A stretch of 64,000 bases of DNA. Origin: an uncultured Christensenellaceae bacterium (lineage in GTDB: Bacteria; Bacillota; Clostridia; Christensenellales; UMGS416). This document shows, piece by piece, positions 32,837 through 42,224 of the stretch. Under the pieces are notes generated by a model. It saw only the letters and a program-made list of their open reading frames with translations. It had not been told where the DNA came from and searched no databases. The position numbers and the translations under genes are program-made. Each line of letters opens with the position of its first letter. Position 1 is the stretch's first letter. The DNA is taken from the NCBI GenBank assembly GCA_944376795.1, contig CALWDW010000048.1, positions 1-64,000 of the forward strand, written 5' to 3'.

Positions 32837-35800
32837 CAGCTGCGCACCTTAGCGGCAGTGAGGGTGAGCTCCTTGCCGTCAATCTTCCAGGTCTCGGTGA
32901 CGCCATCCTCCGGGGTTCCGGGCGCGGCCAACACCTCCCTAGCAATCGCATCCCACTTGGCGTCCAGCAGAGCGCAGAGCGCAGGATCCCCGGTGTAGGC
33001 CAGCTGAATCCGGTCGGTGACCACAGTCCCCATGGCCTCGCTCTTGCGCATGGTCTGGATCTTGCTGATGATCTCCCGAACCAGGCCCTCCTCCACCAAC
33101 TCCGGGGTCAGGTTGGTATCCAGGAGCACCATCAAGCCGTGATCTTCCTGGCTTACCAAGCCGGCCTTCTGTACGGTGGAAACCAGCACGTCCTCGGGGG
33201 CCAGCGTAACCGGTGTCCCCTGGATATCCAAAGTCACCTGGCCGTCCTCCCGCATCTGCCGCATGAAGGCGCTGCCGTCGGCCTCCGCCAGAGCCTGGCG
33301 CAGGGGATTGAGCAGCTTGCCTAGCCGCGGTCCCAAGGTCCGCATCTGGGGCTTGAGCTGGTAGTCCACCAGGTCGGAGGCGTCCTCCACATAGCGGACC
33401 TCCTTCACGTTGAGTTCGTCGGCCACCAGAGCGGTGAAGCCATCCGGCAGCGGCGCCCCCTGCACGTAGAGAGCGGGAAGGGGCTGACGGTTCTTCATGG
33501 AGGCGGCGTTGCGGGCCGCCCGGGCCAAGGTCACGATCTCCAGCACCCGGCCCATATTTTCCTCCAACTCGGAATCCACCCATTCGGCCCGATAGACAGG
33601 GAAGTCAGTCAGATGTACCGAGATGGGAACCTGGGGATTGGCGCTGCGCACCAGGTTTTGGTACATGCTCTCGCTCATGAAGGGGACAAAGGGCGCGGCC
33701 AGCCGGGTCACCGTCTCCAGGGCGGTGTACAAGGTCATGTAGGCGTCCACCTTATCCTTCTCCATGCCGGGCGCCCAATAGCGCTCCCGTCCCCGGCGCA
33801 CGTACCAGTTGGAGAGCTCATCCACAAAGGCGGCCAGGGCGCGGCCGGCCTCGGTGATGTGGTACTGCATCAGCTGCTCATCCACCGTCTTCACCGTGGT
33901 GGCCAGGCGGGAGAGGATCCAGCGGTCCATCTCTCCCAGGCTGCCCTCATCCAGGGCGTACAGGTTGGGATTGAATTCGTCGATATTGGCATAAAGGATG
34001 TAGAAGGCGTAGGTATTCCACAGGGTGCCCATAAACTTCCTCTGGGCCTCGGCCACGGCGTCCTCATAGAAGCGGCTGGGCAGCCAGGGCGCGCTGCCTA
34101 CATAGAAGTACCAGCGCACCGCGTCGGCCCCCTGCTTATCCAGCACAGTCCAGGGATCCACCACGTTGCCCTTGTGCTTGCTCATCTTGACGCCGTCCTT
34201 GTCTCCCACGTGGCCCAGCACCACACAGTTCTCAAAAGCAGCGCGGTCAAAGAGCAGCGTAGACAGAGCCAGCAGGGTATAGAACCAGCCCCGGGTCTGA
34301 TCCACCGCCTCGCTGATAAACTGGGCGGGGAAATTCTCCCGGAAGATGTCCTGATTCTCAAAGGGATAGTGCCACTGGGCGAAGGGCATGCTCCCCGAAT
34401 CCAGCCAGCAGTCGCAGACCTCGGGGGTACGGTGCATCACGCCGCCGCACACCGGGCAGGTCAAGGTCACCCGGTCAATATAGGGCTTGTGCAGCTCCAT
34501 GCCGGGGGTCACGCCCTGGCCCAGCTCCTCCAGTTCGGCGCGGCTTCCCACCACGTGAACGTGCTCGCAGTCATCGCAGACCCAGACGGGCAGCGGGGTA
34601 CCCCAGTAGCGCTCCCGGGAAACGCCCCAATCCACCACATTGTCGATGAAGTTGCCCATGCGTCCATCCCGGATGGTCTCGGGCAGCCAGTTCACCGAGC
34701 GGTTGTTGGCGGCCAGCCGTTCCTTAACGGCGGTCATCTTGATAAACCAGCTGGAGCGAGCGTAGTAGAGCAGCGGGGTATCGCAGCGCCAGCAGAAGGG
34801 ATAGCTGTGCTCAAAAGGCAGGGCGCGGAAGAGCTTGCCGCTCTGCTTCAGGTCGGCCAGGATCGCCTTATCGGCCTCCTTGCAGAATACGCCCTTCCAA
34901 GGGGTTTCGGCGGTCATCTTGCCCTCGCTGTCCACCAGCTGGACGAAGGGCAGGTCGTTGTTCCGGCCCACGCGGGCGTCGTCTTCGCCGAAGGCCGGCG
35001 CGATGTGCACCACGCCGGTGCCGTCGGTCAGGGTGACATAGTCGTCGGCCACCACGTACCAGGCCCGCTTCTTGGTCTCCACAAAGCGCCAGAGAGGCTC
35101 GTACTCCGTACCCACCAGGTCGGCGCCCTTCATGGTCTCCAGGATCTCGGCCTCCTCCCCCAGCACGCTCTCCACCAGGGCCCGGGCCAGGATCAGCTTC
35201 TCTTCCTGGTAGGCTGCCACCACGTAGTCCTCATGGGCGTTGACGCAGAGGGCCACGTTGCTGGGCAAAGTCCAGGGCGTGGTGGTCCAGGCCAGGATGG
35301 AGGTATCCTCCCGGCCCTTTACCCGGAAGCGGGCAATGGCCGAGGTCTCCTTGACATCCTTATAGCCCTGGGCCACCTCGTGGCTGGAGAGGGCGGTGCC
35401 GCAGCGGGGGCAGTAGGGCACGATCTTGTGGCCCTTGTAGAGAAGGCCCTTTTCATGGATGGTCTTCAGCGCCCACCAAACCGACTCGATATAGTTGTCC
35501 TCGTAGGTGATGTAGGGGTGCTCCATGTCGGCCCAGAAGCCGACCCGCTCGCTGAGCTCCTCCCACTCCTTCTTATACTTCCACACCGACTCCTTGCACC
35601 GCTGGATGAAGGGCTCGATGCCGTACTCCTCGATCTGGGGCTTGCCGTCCAGGCCCAGGAGCTTCTCCACCTCCAGCTCCACCGGCAGGCCATGGGTATC
35701 CCAGCCGGCCTTGCGCAGCACGTGGTAGCCCTTCATGGTACGGTACCGGGGGATCAGGTCTTTGATGGCCCGGGTCAGCACGTGGCCCACATGGGGCCGG

Positions 35801-35958
35801 CCGTTGGCCGTGGGCGGCCCGTCATAAAAGGTATAATTCTCCCCCTTCTCCCGGTGCGCAATACTCTTCTTAAACACGTCTTCCTTGCGCCAGAACTCGA
35901 TGATCTCCTTCTCCCTGGCGGCAAAATCCATACTGGTCGATACCGGCCGGTACAACAT
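32836..35958 (-). CDS. ileS: Isoleucine--tRNA ligase
   Basis: 1040 residues. Class I synthetase: HIGH-type HVGH in TANGRPHVGHVLT (~56), KMSKS-type KMSKHKGN (~594), editing CP1 domain between them with WTTTPWTLPSN. Ile-specific KAGWDTHGLPVE is present. The length and motifs fit the long "eukaryote-like" IleS class that is often mupirocin-tolerant (family knowledge, not tested). ATG at 35958 has AAGGAGG at ideal spacing. Controlled by the upstream T-box. Confidence 0.97.
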   Translation of the reverse strand: MLYRPVSTSMDFAAREKEIIEFWRKEDVFKKSIAHREKGENYTFYDGPPTANGRPHVGHVLTRAIKDLIPRYRTMKGYHVLRKAGWDTHGLPVELEVEKLLGLDGKPQIEEYGIEPFIQRCKESVWKYKKEWEELSERVGFWADMEHPYITYEDNYIESVWWALKTIHEKGLLYKGHKIVPYCPRCGTALSSHEVAQGYKDVKETSAIARFRVKGREDTSILAWTTTPWTLPSNVALCVNAHEDYVVAAYQEEKLILARALVESVLGEEAEILETMKGADLVGTEYEPLWRFVETKKRAWYVVADDYVTLTDGTGVVHIAPAFGEDDARVGRNNDLPFVQLVDSEGKMTAETPWKGVFCKEADKAILADLKQSGKLFRALPFEHSYPFCWRCDTPLLYYARSSWFIKMTAVKERLAANNRSVNWLPETIRDGRMGNFIDNVVDWGVSRERYWGTPLPVWVCDDCEHVHVVGSRAELEELGQGVTPGMELHKPYIDRVTLTCPVCGGVMHRTPEVCDCWLDSGSMPFAQWHYPFENQDIFRENFPAQFISEAVDQTRGWFYTLLALSTLLFDRAAFENCVVLGHVGDKDGVKMSKHKGNVVDPWTVLDKQGADAVRWYFYVGSAPWLPSRFYEDAVAEAQRKFMGTLWNTYAFYILYANIDEFNPNLYALDEGSLGEMDRWILSRLATTVKTVDEQLMQYHITEAGRALAAFVDELSNWYVRRGRERYWAPGMEKDKVDAYMTLYTALETVTRLAAPFVPFMSESMYQNLVRSANPQVPISVHLTDFPVYRAEWVDSELEENMGRVLEIVTLARAARNAASMKNRQPLPALYVQGAPLPDGFTALVADELNVKEVRYVEDASDLVDYQLKPQMRTLGPRLGKLLNPLRQALAEADGSAFMRQMREDGQVTLDIQGTPVTLAPEDVLVSTVQKAGLVSQEDHGLMVLLDTNLTPELVEEGLVREIISKIQTMRKSEAMGTVVTDRIQLAYTGDPALCALLDAKWDAIAREVLAAPGTPEDGVTETWKIDGKELTLTAAKVRS

Positions 35959-35984
35959 GGAACGACCTCCTTTTTCTCCGTCCG

Positions 35985-36021
35985 AAAAATGAAAACGCCC
36001 GTCCCAACCCTGGGACGAGCG
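35985..36021 (-). terminator. Regulated terminator of the ileS T-box
   Basis: Stem CGCTCGTCCC / GGGACGGGCG with a 6-base loop, then TTTTCATTTTT on the minus strand. Its 5' side can alternatively pair with the T-box sequence. Confidence 0.85.
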
Positions 36022-36252
36022 AACTGCCCGCGTTACCACCCAAATTGCCCTCCCCGGGGAGGGCCTCTCACGCCCGCGCCAACACGCGCGCCATGGATCA
36101 CGGCATGACCCGTGGGACACTACTCGCACCGGCTTTGGCGCCCCAAGCTCCGGAGGGATACCCTGCGGACCGCCCGCCTCCGCCTCGCACCCACCGGCGG
36201 ATCTCTGTGCGCGGAATGCCCGCGGCGTCTCCTTCAACGCCTCTATGAAATT
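35985..36252 (-). promoter_or_regulatory. T-box leader riboswitch of ileS
   Basis: Minus-strand RNA from ~36252 contains the T-box antiterminator sequence GGGTGGTAACGCGG (36028-36041), just upstream of the intrinsic terminator. Stem I would lie in ~36080-36240. A candidate Ile specifier AUC occurs in GGGTATCCC near 36156, but I cannot prove its loop context. Uncharged tRNA-Ile should stabilise the antiterminator and turn ileS on. Confidence 0.88.
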
Positions 36253-36258
36253 GCCTTT

Positions 36259-36288
36259 AGCATACACTATGCGCCGGGATTTTGTCAA
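36259..36288 (-). promoter_or_regulatory. Sigma-A type promoter of the T-box/ileS transcript
   Basis: Minus strand TTGACA, 18 bases, TATGCT. Places the transcription start at ~36252. Confidence 0.75.
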
Positions 36289-36608
36289 GGATTTGTGTGC
36301 ATTTTGGAGGGCGCCGGTCTTCTCCGGAGCGCCTGCTCCGCGGCTTGGCTTCGGGCGGTTCCCTGCCCGTTTCCCTCTCCCATCCTGAAATTCTAATTTT
36401 TTCTATTTAAGGGGTTGCAATTTGTAACTTCTTATAATATAATAATGGCATAAATAGTATGATTGAACTATAGGGTGCGGGAGGTGAGTCCCATGGGCAC
36501 ACGGCGCAGGCTGCCGTAGCAGGGATCGCAGAGAACGGTTTTCCCATGATATGGGCAGCTTTGGACCCCAAGGAACGCAGATTCGTCTGTAAAAACTGCA
36601 AAATAGAA
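36289..36608. other. Intergenic patch with an AT-rich core and strong promoter
   Basis: About 320 bases, with an AT-rich stretch at 36390-36475 carrying the promoter listed separately. After it, GGGAGGTG precedes an ATG at 36493 that is stopped after 8 codons. No complete gene is supported here; it may be the damaged 5' part of the next gene. Confidence 0.4.
36415..36443 (+). promoter_or_regulatory. Sigma-A type promoter in AT-rich patch
   Basis: TTGCAA, 17 bases, TATAAT. Reads rightward toward the frameshifted secreted-protein gene and the lipoprotein. Confidence 0.65.
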
Positions 36609-37084
36609 ATGCGATTGTTCATTCACACTTTCTCTCGCCTGCCCCTTACCGCTGTCTGCTTCATTCTGCCCGCAGCGCCCTTGCATCGGAAAACGAGGAG
36701 TCTGCTTCGGAGGCCGTCATAACGCCCCGCAGCGTGTCCACCCACTGCTCCAAGTCTGCCTTTACCCGGGTAAATAACTCCCTCAGCTCCAGCTGTCCCA
36801 ACTCCCTCTACTGCCGGATCGTGGCCCGGGACTGTATCCTGTTCGTGTGCGATGGGTACTTCATTTCGCCGGATGCTGAACGGCGCGGCGCCTACATGGA
36901 CAGCTGGACGCCCTGCTACGCCACCCACAGCGCCTGCGGCGCGCCTGCCGTGGATCTGCATCAGCCCGGAGAGGCCACAAACCGGCTGACCTCCTCCAGC
37001 CTGTTCTGGAACATCTGCAACGTAGCCTACCAGCAGGGCGCCTGGGGGCAGGGCAGCATGGTATGGAGGAACTACCCAAACTAA
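36609..37084 (+). pseudogene. Frameshifted gene for a Cys-rich secreted protein (unknown)
   Basis: From ~36680 to the TAA at 37082-37084 the frame shows the strong G/C third-position bias of real genes here. It encodes a Cys-rich stretch including RIVARDCILFVCDGYFIS and SLFWNICNVAYQQGAWGQG. That frame has no plausible start: only a GTG at 36734, after what looks like a signal-peptidase site (ALA-SENEES). A hydrophobic signal-like segment (LPLTAVCFILPAA) is instead in another frame from the ATG at 36609. A one-base indel near 36680 would join them into ~157 residues. No family recognised. Sits 31 bases upstream of a lipoprotein gene. A sequencing error is possible. Confidence 0.45.
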
Positions 37085-37115
37085 CCCCCCATAGACCCTG
37101 AAAGGAGGTATCCCC

Positions 37116-37757
37116 ATGCTGCGCCGCTGCACTCTGCTTGCCCTGTGCGCCCTCGCGCTCCTCTGCGCCGCCTGCGCAGGCGCTCCCGTTGTCACCGCCG
37201 TCTATGAGGATCTGGATATCACCGTTCCCCTGCCCGACGGCTGGAACCCCTTGTTCCGGGGCGATGCCGATGCCTTCGCCCGTGCCTTCCCCCAGATTCC
37301 CGCCGACCTGGTCCCCGGCCTGGTGGTGGAGACCGACTACGATGGCTATGTGCTGGAGCTGATGCCCGCAGGGGTCTCCGGGGGCGGCGAGCACGGTATC
37401 CTGGTGGAGGCCTGTACCACCGAGGATACCCGACTGGCGGAGCCCCTCCAGAACGCTGCCGAGCTCTCCTCCGAGGAAATCCGCACCTCCCTGGAGCAGG
37501 ACTATGCCCAGGCCCTCCTCCACAGCGCCCGGGGTGAATTCTCCTGGGAGGAGCACGGGGACCGATCCTGGCTGCGCTGCGACGTATACCAGCCGGACGC
37601 CGAAGGCGCGGAGTACCTGGCCGAGGTCCGTTACTACACCATCACCCAGAGCACGCTGCTGATCTGCAAGGCCTACCGCCGGGAGGGCATGCGCCAGGAG
37701 GACCTGGATCTGGCCGCCGCCACTTTGGACGGCATGGTTATTGCCTTTGCCGGATGA
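37116..37757 (+). CDS. Hypothetical lipoprotein
   Basis: 213 residues. Lipoprotein signal LLALCALALLCAAC, lipobox Cys ~20. The mature part is acidic, begins with a beta-rich segment (YEDLDITVPLPDGWNP) and contains FSWEEHGDRSWLRCDVYQ; the layout recalls small PsbP/DcrB-like lipoproteins, but I cannot assign it. AAAGGAGG upstream of the ATG supports the start. Probably cotranscribed with the frameshifted gene before it; ended by the hairpin at 37784. Confidence 0.7.
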   Translation: MLRRCTLLALCALALLCAACAGAPVVTAVYEDLDITVPLPDGWNPLFRGDADAFARAFPQIPADLVPGLVVETDYDGYVLELMPAGVSGGGEHGILVEACTTEDTRLAEPLQNAAELSSEEIRTSLEQDYAQALLHSARGEFSWEEHGDRSWLRCDVYQPDAEGAEYLAEVRYYTITQSTLLICKAYRREGMRQEDLDLAAATLDGMVIAFAG

Positions 37758-38187
37758 CGCAAGGAAAACACGGCATCCCGCCCACGGCATCCCAAGAGTC
37801 CCTTGGGATGCCGTTCTGTCTGCCAAAGGCTGCGCCACGAAAACCCCGGCAAAGCGATTTCGCCCGCCTTTTGCCAAGGACGGCCGGAAGCAGGGCAGGG
37901 ATTTGCCGTCCTCCGCGGGGATGAACCGCTTCCATGCCAGCGCCGGTGACGAAGCCGTCTTTCCAGGAAGGCAGCGTACGTTTGGAAGGTTTCCCCATTG
38001 GGATGCCGCGGCATAGAGCAAAGCGCGTTCCACGCCTCCCTTTTTCTTGTAAATCCCTCCAAAACCGAAAAGGGCGGAAGGACTTTTCCCGCCCCCCTAG
38101 AATCCTTGCTGCACAATCGAAAAGCCTTTGCAAAAAGCAGAATGAGACTCATTTCTATTTCCGACAAACAGCAAGGAGGTTCTTCCC
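37758..38187. other. Intergenic region after the lipoprotein gene
   Basis: 430 bases. Holds the hairpin at 37784-37814 and the AAGGAGG ribosome-binding site of the next gene. A weak TTGCAA near 38130 could be part of a promoter but lacks a good -10. No gene or RNA motif seen. Confidence 0.4.
37784..37814 (+). terminator. Terminator-like hairpin after the lipoprotein gene
   Basis: 13-bp perfect stem ACGGCATCCCAAG / CTTGGGATGCCGT with a 5-base loop. The tail TTCTGTCT is only moderately T-rich. Confidence 0.6.
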
Positions 38188-39315
38188 ATGCCCTACTTGA
38201 ATATCCGTGACTTTGGCGCCAAAGGCGATGGCCAAACCGACGACACCGCCGCCCTCGTGGCCGCTATGGACGCCGCCTCCCGGGAGGAAGGCACCGTATA
38301 CTTCCCCGCCGGGCACTACATGATTCATCCGGTGACCGTCCCCAGCCACATCACCCTCCTGGGCAATTCGTCCTGGGGCTACATTGGCCGGGATGGCCGC
38401 GACCCCGGCTGCGACGGTCGGGTGGTGCTGGAGGCCCTCTCCGGCGACGCCCGGGCGTTCCTGGAGATGGAGGGTGTCTGCGGCACCCGGATCATCGGCC
38501 TCACCCTGGACGGCGCCCACAAGGGCGTGCGCATGCACGGCATCTACTCCCGCCACACCGGCGTGGAGCAGAACAACTGCTTTGAGGACTGCCGCATCAT
38601 CAACTTCACCGGTTCGGGCATCCGCCTGGACTGGGTGTGGGTCTTCGCCATCCGCCGCTGCATCATCATGATGAACAAGGAGGCCGGCATCGACTGCTCC
38701 CGGGGCTATGACGGCTGGATCATTGACAACCAGCTTTCGGCCAACGGCTGGGCGGGTCTCTTCGCCGGGGACATCGATTTCGACCCCGCCGCTTCGGAGA
38801 AGGCCGGCTTTATCGACAAGCACGTCCATGGTATGGCCACCGTCACCGTCACCGCCAACCGCATCGAGTGGAACAAGATCGCCGGGGTGCTGCTCTACCA
38901 TTCCGATACCATGCAGATCAACGGCTGCTCCATCGACCATAACTTCGGCCCGTCGGTAATGCTGGTGGACTGCACCGCCGTCACCGTGACCGGGAACCTG
39001 ATGCGCTCCAGCGGCGCCGACCGTCTGGACGATATGAGCTGCCATATGCGCCTGGTACGCTGCAAGGGGATCTCCGCCTCAGCCAACAGCCTCCATGGCT
39101 GGTTCGGCCGCACCGAGCACAAGTTCATCGCCCCCACCCCCTTCTACGGCATCGTCACCGACACCCTAGTGGGCTCCACGGTCACCGATAACGCCATGTT
39201 TGAGAGCTGCAGCAAGGAGGCCATCCGGGACTACGGCGGCCACACCGCTACACTGATTTCCGACAATATGTACACCTACCCCGACCTCACCGGCCTAAAG
39301 TACGGGGACGACTAA
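38188..39315 (+). CDS. Right-handed beta-helix protein (pectate-lyase-3 type)
   Basis: 375 residues. N-terminal NIRDFGAKGDGQTDDTAAL is the signature of Pectate_lyase_3/GH28-like beta-helix proteins, and YFPAGHY (~40) follows. The rest consists of repeated helix rungs with Asn/Cys ladders (CFEDCRIINFTGSGIRL, GWIIDNQLSANGWAGLF, VTVTANRIEWNKIAGVLL). Likely binds or cleaves a polysaccharide; enzymatic class not decided. No signal peptide. AAGGAGG upstream of the ATG. Confidence 0.8.
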   Translation: MPYLNIRDFGAKGDGQTDDTAALVAAMDAASREEGTVYFPAGHYMIHPVTVPSHITLLGNSSWGYIGRDGRDPGCDGRVVLEALSGDARAFLEMEGVCGTRIIGLTLDGAHKGVRMHGIYSRHTGVEQNNCFEDCRIINFTGSGIRLDWVWVFAIRRCIIMMNKEAGIDCSRGYDGWIIDNQLSANGWAGLFAGDIDFDPAASEKAGFIDKHVHGMATVTVTANRIEWNKIAGVLLYHSDTMQINGCSIDHNFGPSVMLVDCTAVTVTGNLMRSSGADRLDDMSCHMRLVRCKGISASANSLHGWFGRTEHKFIAPTPFYGIVTDTLVGSTVTDNAMFESCSKEAIRDYGGHTATLISDNMYTYPDLTGLKYGDD

Positions 39316-39343
39316 GCTGTCCTCCGAACCGGGACGCATGCCA

Positions 39344-39382
39344 GGCCCGCCGTGGAATTTCTTCATTCCCGGCGGGCCTTTG
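39344..39382 (+). terminator. Terminator of the beta-helix gene
   Basis: GGCCCGCC ... GGCGGGCC with an inner GGAAT/ATTCC helix, followed by TTTGGATTG. 28 bases after the stop. Confidence 0.7.
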
Positions 39383-39675
39383 GATTGTGGAGGCTTGCCC
39401 CGGGCAGCCGCATTTTCTCCCACGGGCACGGCAAAGCGGCTGCATGCAGCCCTTGCAAGCAGAAGCGCACCCACTTCCAGGAAGGATTTGTCCCCTGGCA
39501 AAAAAGCCCCTGCCAGAAACCCTGTGCAAAGAGCCCTTCCGCATCTTCTGCACGCTGCGGCGGAAATATGGGGCAAATGTCCTCTCCGGAGGTCCCATCC
39601 GGCCGCACCGCACCGGCTCTCTTCCGCTATGCGTAAGGTCATTGGGCTGGAAGGTTTCCGACAGGCAAAGGCGAA

Positions 39676-39692
39676 CCGGCCCAAAGGGCCGG
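39676..39692 (-). terminator. Probable terminator of the GH2 gene
   Basis: CCGGCCC / GGGCCGG with a 3-base loop; the minus strand continues GTTCGCCTTTGCC. Strong stem, weak T-run. Confidence 0.45.
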
Positions 39693-39760
39693 CTCGTCTT
39701 TGATCGGAAATGGTCCGGCGGCGGAGCTTCCCCACGGATTCGCCCCGCCAGGGCCCTTTG

Positions 39761-42082
39761 TTACCCGATTTGGATCTCGCAGGAGGCGGTCAATCCGCCC
39801 ATGACAGCCGTCAACACAACGCGCCCGGCTTCCTCCCCGGCCCGCACATAGGCCGTGCAGCGGTCATGGAAGGTAGGGACGGTCCCCTCCTGGAAGGGGC
39901 CGTGGAACTTCAGCCCGCCGTTGCCTACCGCCGCCAAGGTCCCCGCGCCCTCTACGGAGAAGACAGCCTCTCCATCGAAGTGGCACTCGTTCCCCTGGGC
40001 ATCCACCAGCACGGCTTCCACCAGCGCCACATCCCAGCCGTTGGCGGCCAGGGACGTCGTTGTGGGTGTAAGCCGCAAGGCAGCCGGTGCGCCCGGAGTA
40101 TGGAGGGCACACCGCGCCGCTTCCTCTCCGTTGTTGCGGCCCACCGCCAGCAGCTCGCCGGGAGCGTACGCTACCTCCCAGCGCAGGATCCGGTTGGGCG
40201 CGTCAGCCAGACGCTGGATCCCCAGGCTTTCGCCGTTCAGGAAGAGCTCCACCTCCTCGCAATTGGTGTAGGTAGACAGCTCCACCCGCTGGGTGTCGGC
40301 CTCCCAGATGCGGTCCTGCTTGGGGGAGCCCCACTGGCCCAGCTTCTCGGAGATCTCCGCCACCGGCTGACGGTAGATGTCAATATAGACCTGGGGTTCC
40401 TTCTCCCGCCAGAAAGTACGATAAAAGTCGGCCACCGGCTTGGCAAAGCCCGTCACGTCCACCAGCCCCGCAAAGGAACCGGTATTGGGCCAGTGCTCCC
40501 AGCTCTCCCCCAGATAGTCGATACCCGTCCAGAGGAAGTTGCCCATCACCCGGTCGTCGGCCTCTACGTCAAACCAGCAGTTCATCTCCCAGCGGGCATT
40601 GCGGTCCTCCTTGGTGCTGCGGAAGTAGACATAGTTCTCTGTACCCAAAATCAGGATATCCGGATCGATGGCCAGCATCTCATCGTACCACTGCTCGGAA
40701 TAGTTGACGCCAATAAAGTCGGTAATCCCCCGGGTCATCAGGTGATTCCCAGCGGCCTGGGAGCCTACGGGACCTGCTTCGGCGGCGGCCATGGCCGGGC
40801 GGGTGGGATCGATGGCCCGCACAGCATCGCACAGGGTGCGGTAGCGGCTGAGCAGGTAATCGGTGCCGGGAGCGTCGTTCTCATTACCCACGCTCCACAT
40901 GATGACGCTGGGATGGTTCCGGTCCCGGCGGATCCAGGCCGACAGGTCCTTGCGCCAGTTTTTAGCGAAGTTGACATAGTGCGGAGGCTCCCACTTATCG
41001 CAGAGTTCATCCATCACCACAAAGCCCATCCGGTCGCAGAGATCCAGCACCTCGGGAGCGGGCGGGTTGTGGCTGGTGCGGATGGCGTTGCATCCGATCT
41101 CCTTCAGCGTCTTGAGCCGGGACGCCCAAACAGTCTCAGGAACCGCCGCGCCCAGGTAGCCGCCGTCATGGTGCATACAAATGCCCTTGAGCTTGGTGGG
41201 CTCGCCATTGAGCAGGAATCCCGCCCCCTTACGGAACTCGATAGAGCGGATGCCAAAGGGGATCTCCTCGGTATCCACCGCCCGGCCGTCCCGCAGCAGC
41301 GTCAGGCGCAGGGTGTAGAGCTGCGGTGCGTCCAGACCCCAGAGCATCGGCCGGGCCACCGGCAGATCCAGCTCCGCAGCGCCCTTCCCCCGGCCCAGCG
41401 CAGCCCGCACCGCGCCATGGGCGGCGGGGTTCCCGTCCGGATCCAGGATTTCGGCCTTGACCTCCACCATGCCCCGGGGTCCCTCCAGGGCGGCGGACAC
41501 GTGCACCAGGGCGCTGTCCCGGGCCACCCGTGGCGTGGTCACCGCCACCCCCCAGTGGGCAAAGTGGGTGCGTTCCCGCCGGATGAGCCAGACGTGGCGA
41601 TACAGGCCGCTGCCCGTGTACCAGCGGCAGTTGGGCGTATCCAGGTTATCACAGCGCACCACGATGAGGTTGTCTCCCGCCACCAGGGCGCCGGTGATAT
41701 CCAGCGCATAGGAGAAGTAGCCGTTGTCCTCCCCGCCCACGTAGACGCCGTTGACCCAGACCTCGCTCTTGCGGTAACTCCCGTCAATCTGCAGGAGAAC
41801 CTCCTGGTCCTCCGGATGGATGAAAACGTGGCGGCGATACCAGCCGATCCCCCCGTGGAGGAAGGCGTTCTGCCCGGCGTTGCGGTTGGCGCCATGGACA
41901 TAGGGATCGGGAGACATGGGGCTTTCGATGGCCCAGTCATGGGGCAGGTTCACCTCCCGCCAGCCGCTGTCGTCATAGTCCACGGCCTCGGCGCCCATGG
42001 GATGTCCCCCGGCGTTGGCCCCAAAGGGACTGGCCATCTCCCGAAATTTCCAGCCCTTGTCAATGGATAGATAGGTACTCAT
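39761..42082 (-). CDS. Glycoside hydrolase family 2 protein (beta-galactosidase-like)
   Basis: 773 residues. N-terminal sugar-binding domain (NLPHDWAIESP ... GIGWYRRHVF ... YTGSGLYRHVWL), an immunoglobulin-like middle, then the TIM barrel with NAIRTSHNPPAPEVLDLCD (~345), acid/base Glu in SVGNEND (~399) and nucleophile Glu in GTENYVYF (~482). C-terminal domains are typical of GH2 (DUF4982/Big-type). Probably cleaves beta-galactosides; related specificities are possible. No signal peptide. Two ATGs six bases apart; the second (42082) has the better GGAGG spacing (9 versus 3). No transporter gene next to it. Confidence 0.92.
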   Translation of the reverse strand: MSTYLSIDKGWKFREMASPFGANAGGHPMGAEAVDYDDSGWREVNLPHDWAIESPMSPDPYVHGANRNAGQNAFLHGGIGWYRRHVFIHPEDQEVLLQIDGSYRKSEVWVNGVYVGGEDNGYFSYALDITGALVAGDNLIVVRCDNLDTPNCRWYTGSGLYRHVWLIRRERTHFAHWGVAVTTPRVARDSALVHVSAALEGPRGMVEVKAEILDPDGNPAAHGAVRAALGRGKGAAELDLPVARPMLWGLDAPQLYTLRLTLLRDGRAVDTEEIPFGIRSIEFRKGAGFLLNGEPTKLKGICMHHDGGYLGAAVPETVWASRLKTLKEIGCNAIRTSHNPPAPEVLDLCDRMGFVVMDELCDKWEPPHYVNFAKNWRKDLSAWIRRDRNHPSVIMWSVGNENDAPGTDYLLSRYRTLCDAVRAIDPTRPAMAAAEAGPVGSQAAGNHLMTRGITDFIGVNYSEQWYDEMLAIDPDILILGTENYVYFRSTKEDRNARWEMNCWFDVEADDRVMGNFLWTGIDYLGESWEHWPNTGSFAGLVDVTGFAKPVADFYRTFWREKEPQVYIDIYRQPVAEISEKLGQWGSPKQDRIWEADTQRVELSTYTNCEEVELFLNGESLGIQRLADAPNRILRWEVAYAPGELLAVGRNNGEEAARCALHTPGAPAALRLTPTTTSLAANGWDVALVEAVLVDAQGNECHFDGEAVFSVEGAGTLAAVGNGGLKFHGPFQEGTVPTFHDRCTAYVRAGEEAGRVVLTAVMGGLTASCEIQIG

Positions 42083-42224
42083 AGGCATAAACCTCCTTGA
42101 TGATCATGGAGGAGGATATCCCCCACGGCTATGCAGTTTCACGGTACGCCTCCATGATACCCGGATTTTCCCCCGACGGCAAGCCGCGTTTTTCATAAAT
42201 CTGGCTGGTTTTTTCTGGCGGGTG

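Larger units (their letters stand above)
39316..39760. other. Intergenic region between convergent beta-helix and GH2 genes
   Basis: 445 bases. A terminator hairpin lies at each end (39344 and 39676). The ~290 bases between show no supported gene. Confidence 0.45.

Noticed and set aside
33613..36108. 831-codon plus-strand reading frame
   Set aside because: It lies wholly antisense to ileS. Long antisense frames are expected in GC-rich genes, and its composition (Gly/His/Leu/Val-rich) has no domain pattern.
36493..36519. 8-codon frame (MGTRRRLP) with a strong ribosome-binding site
   Set aside because: Too short to support; could be a leader peptide or the broken start of the downstream pseudogene, but nothing decides.
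36407..36686. Two overlapping minus-strand frames of ~70 codons (one with CPYHG and CDPCYG Cys pairs)
   Set aside because: No ribosome-binding site at either start and opposite to the strong rightward promoter; the Cys pairs look like chance.
39710..42070. 786-codon plus-strand reading frame
   Set aside because: Antisense shadow of the GH2 gene, which has catalytic motifs and a proper ribosome-binding site.
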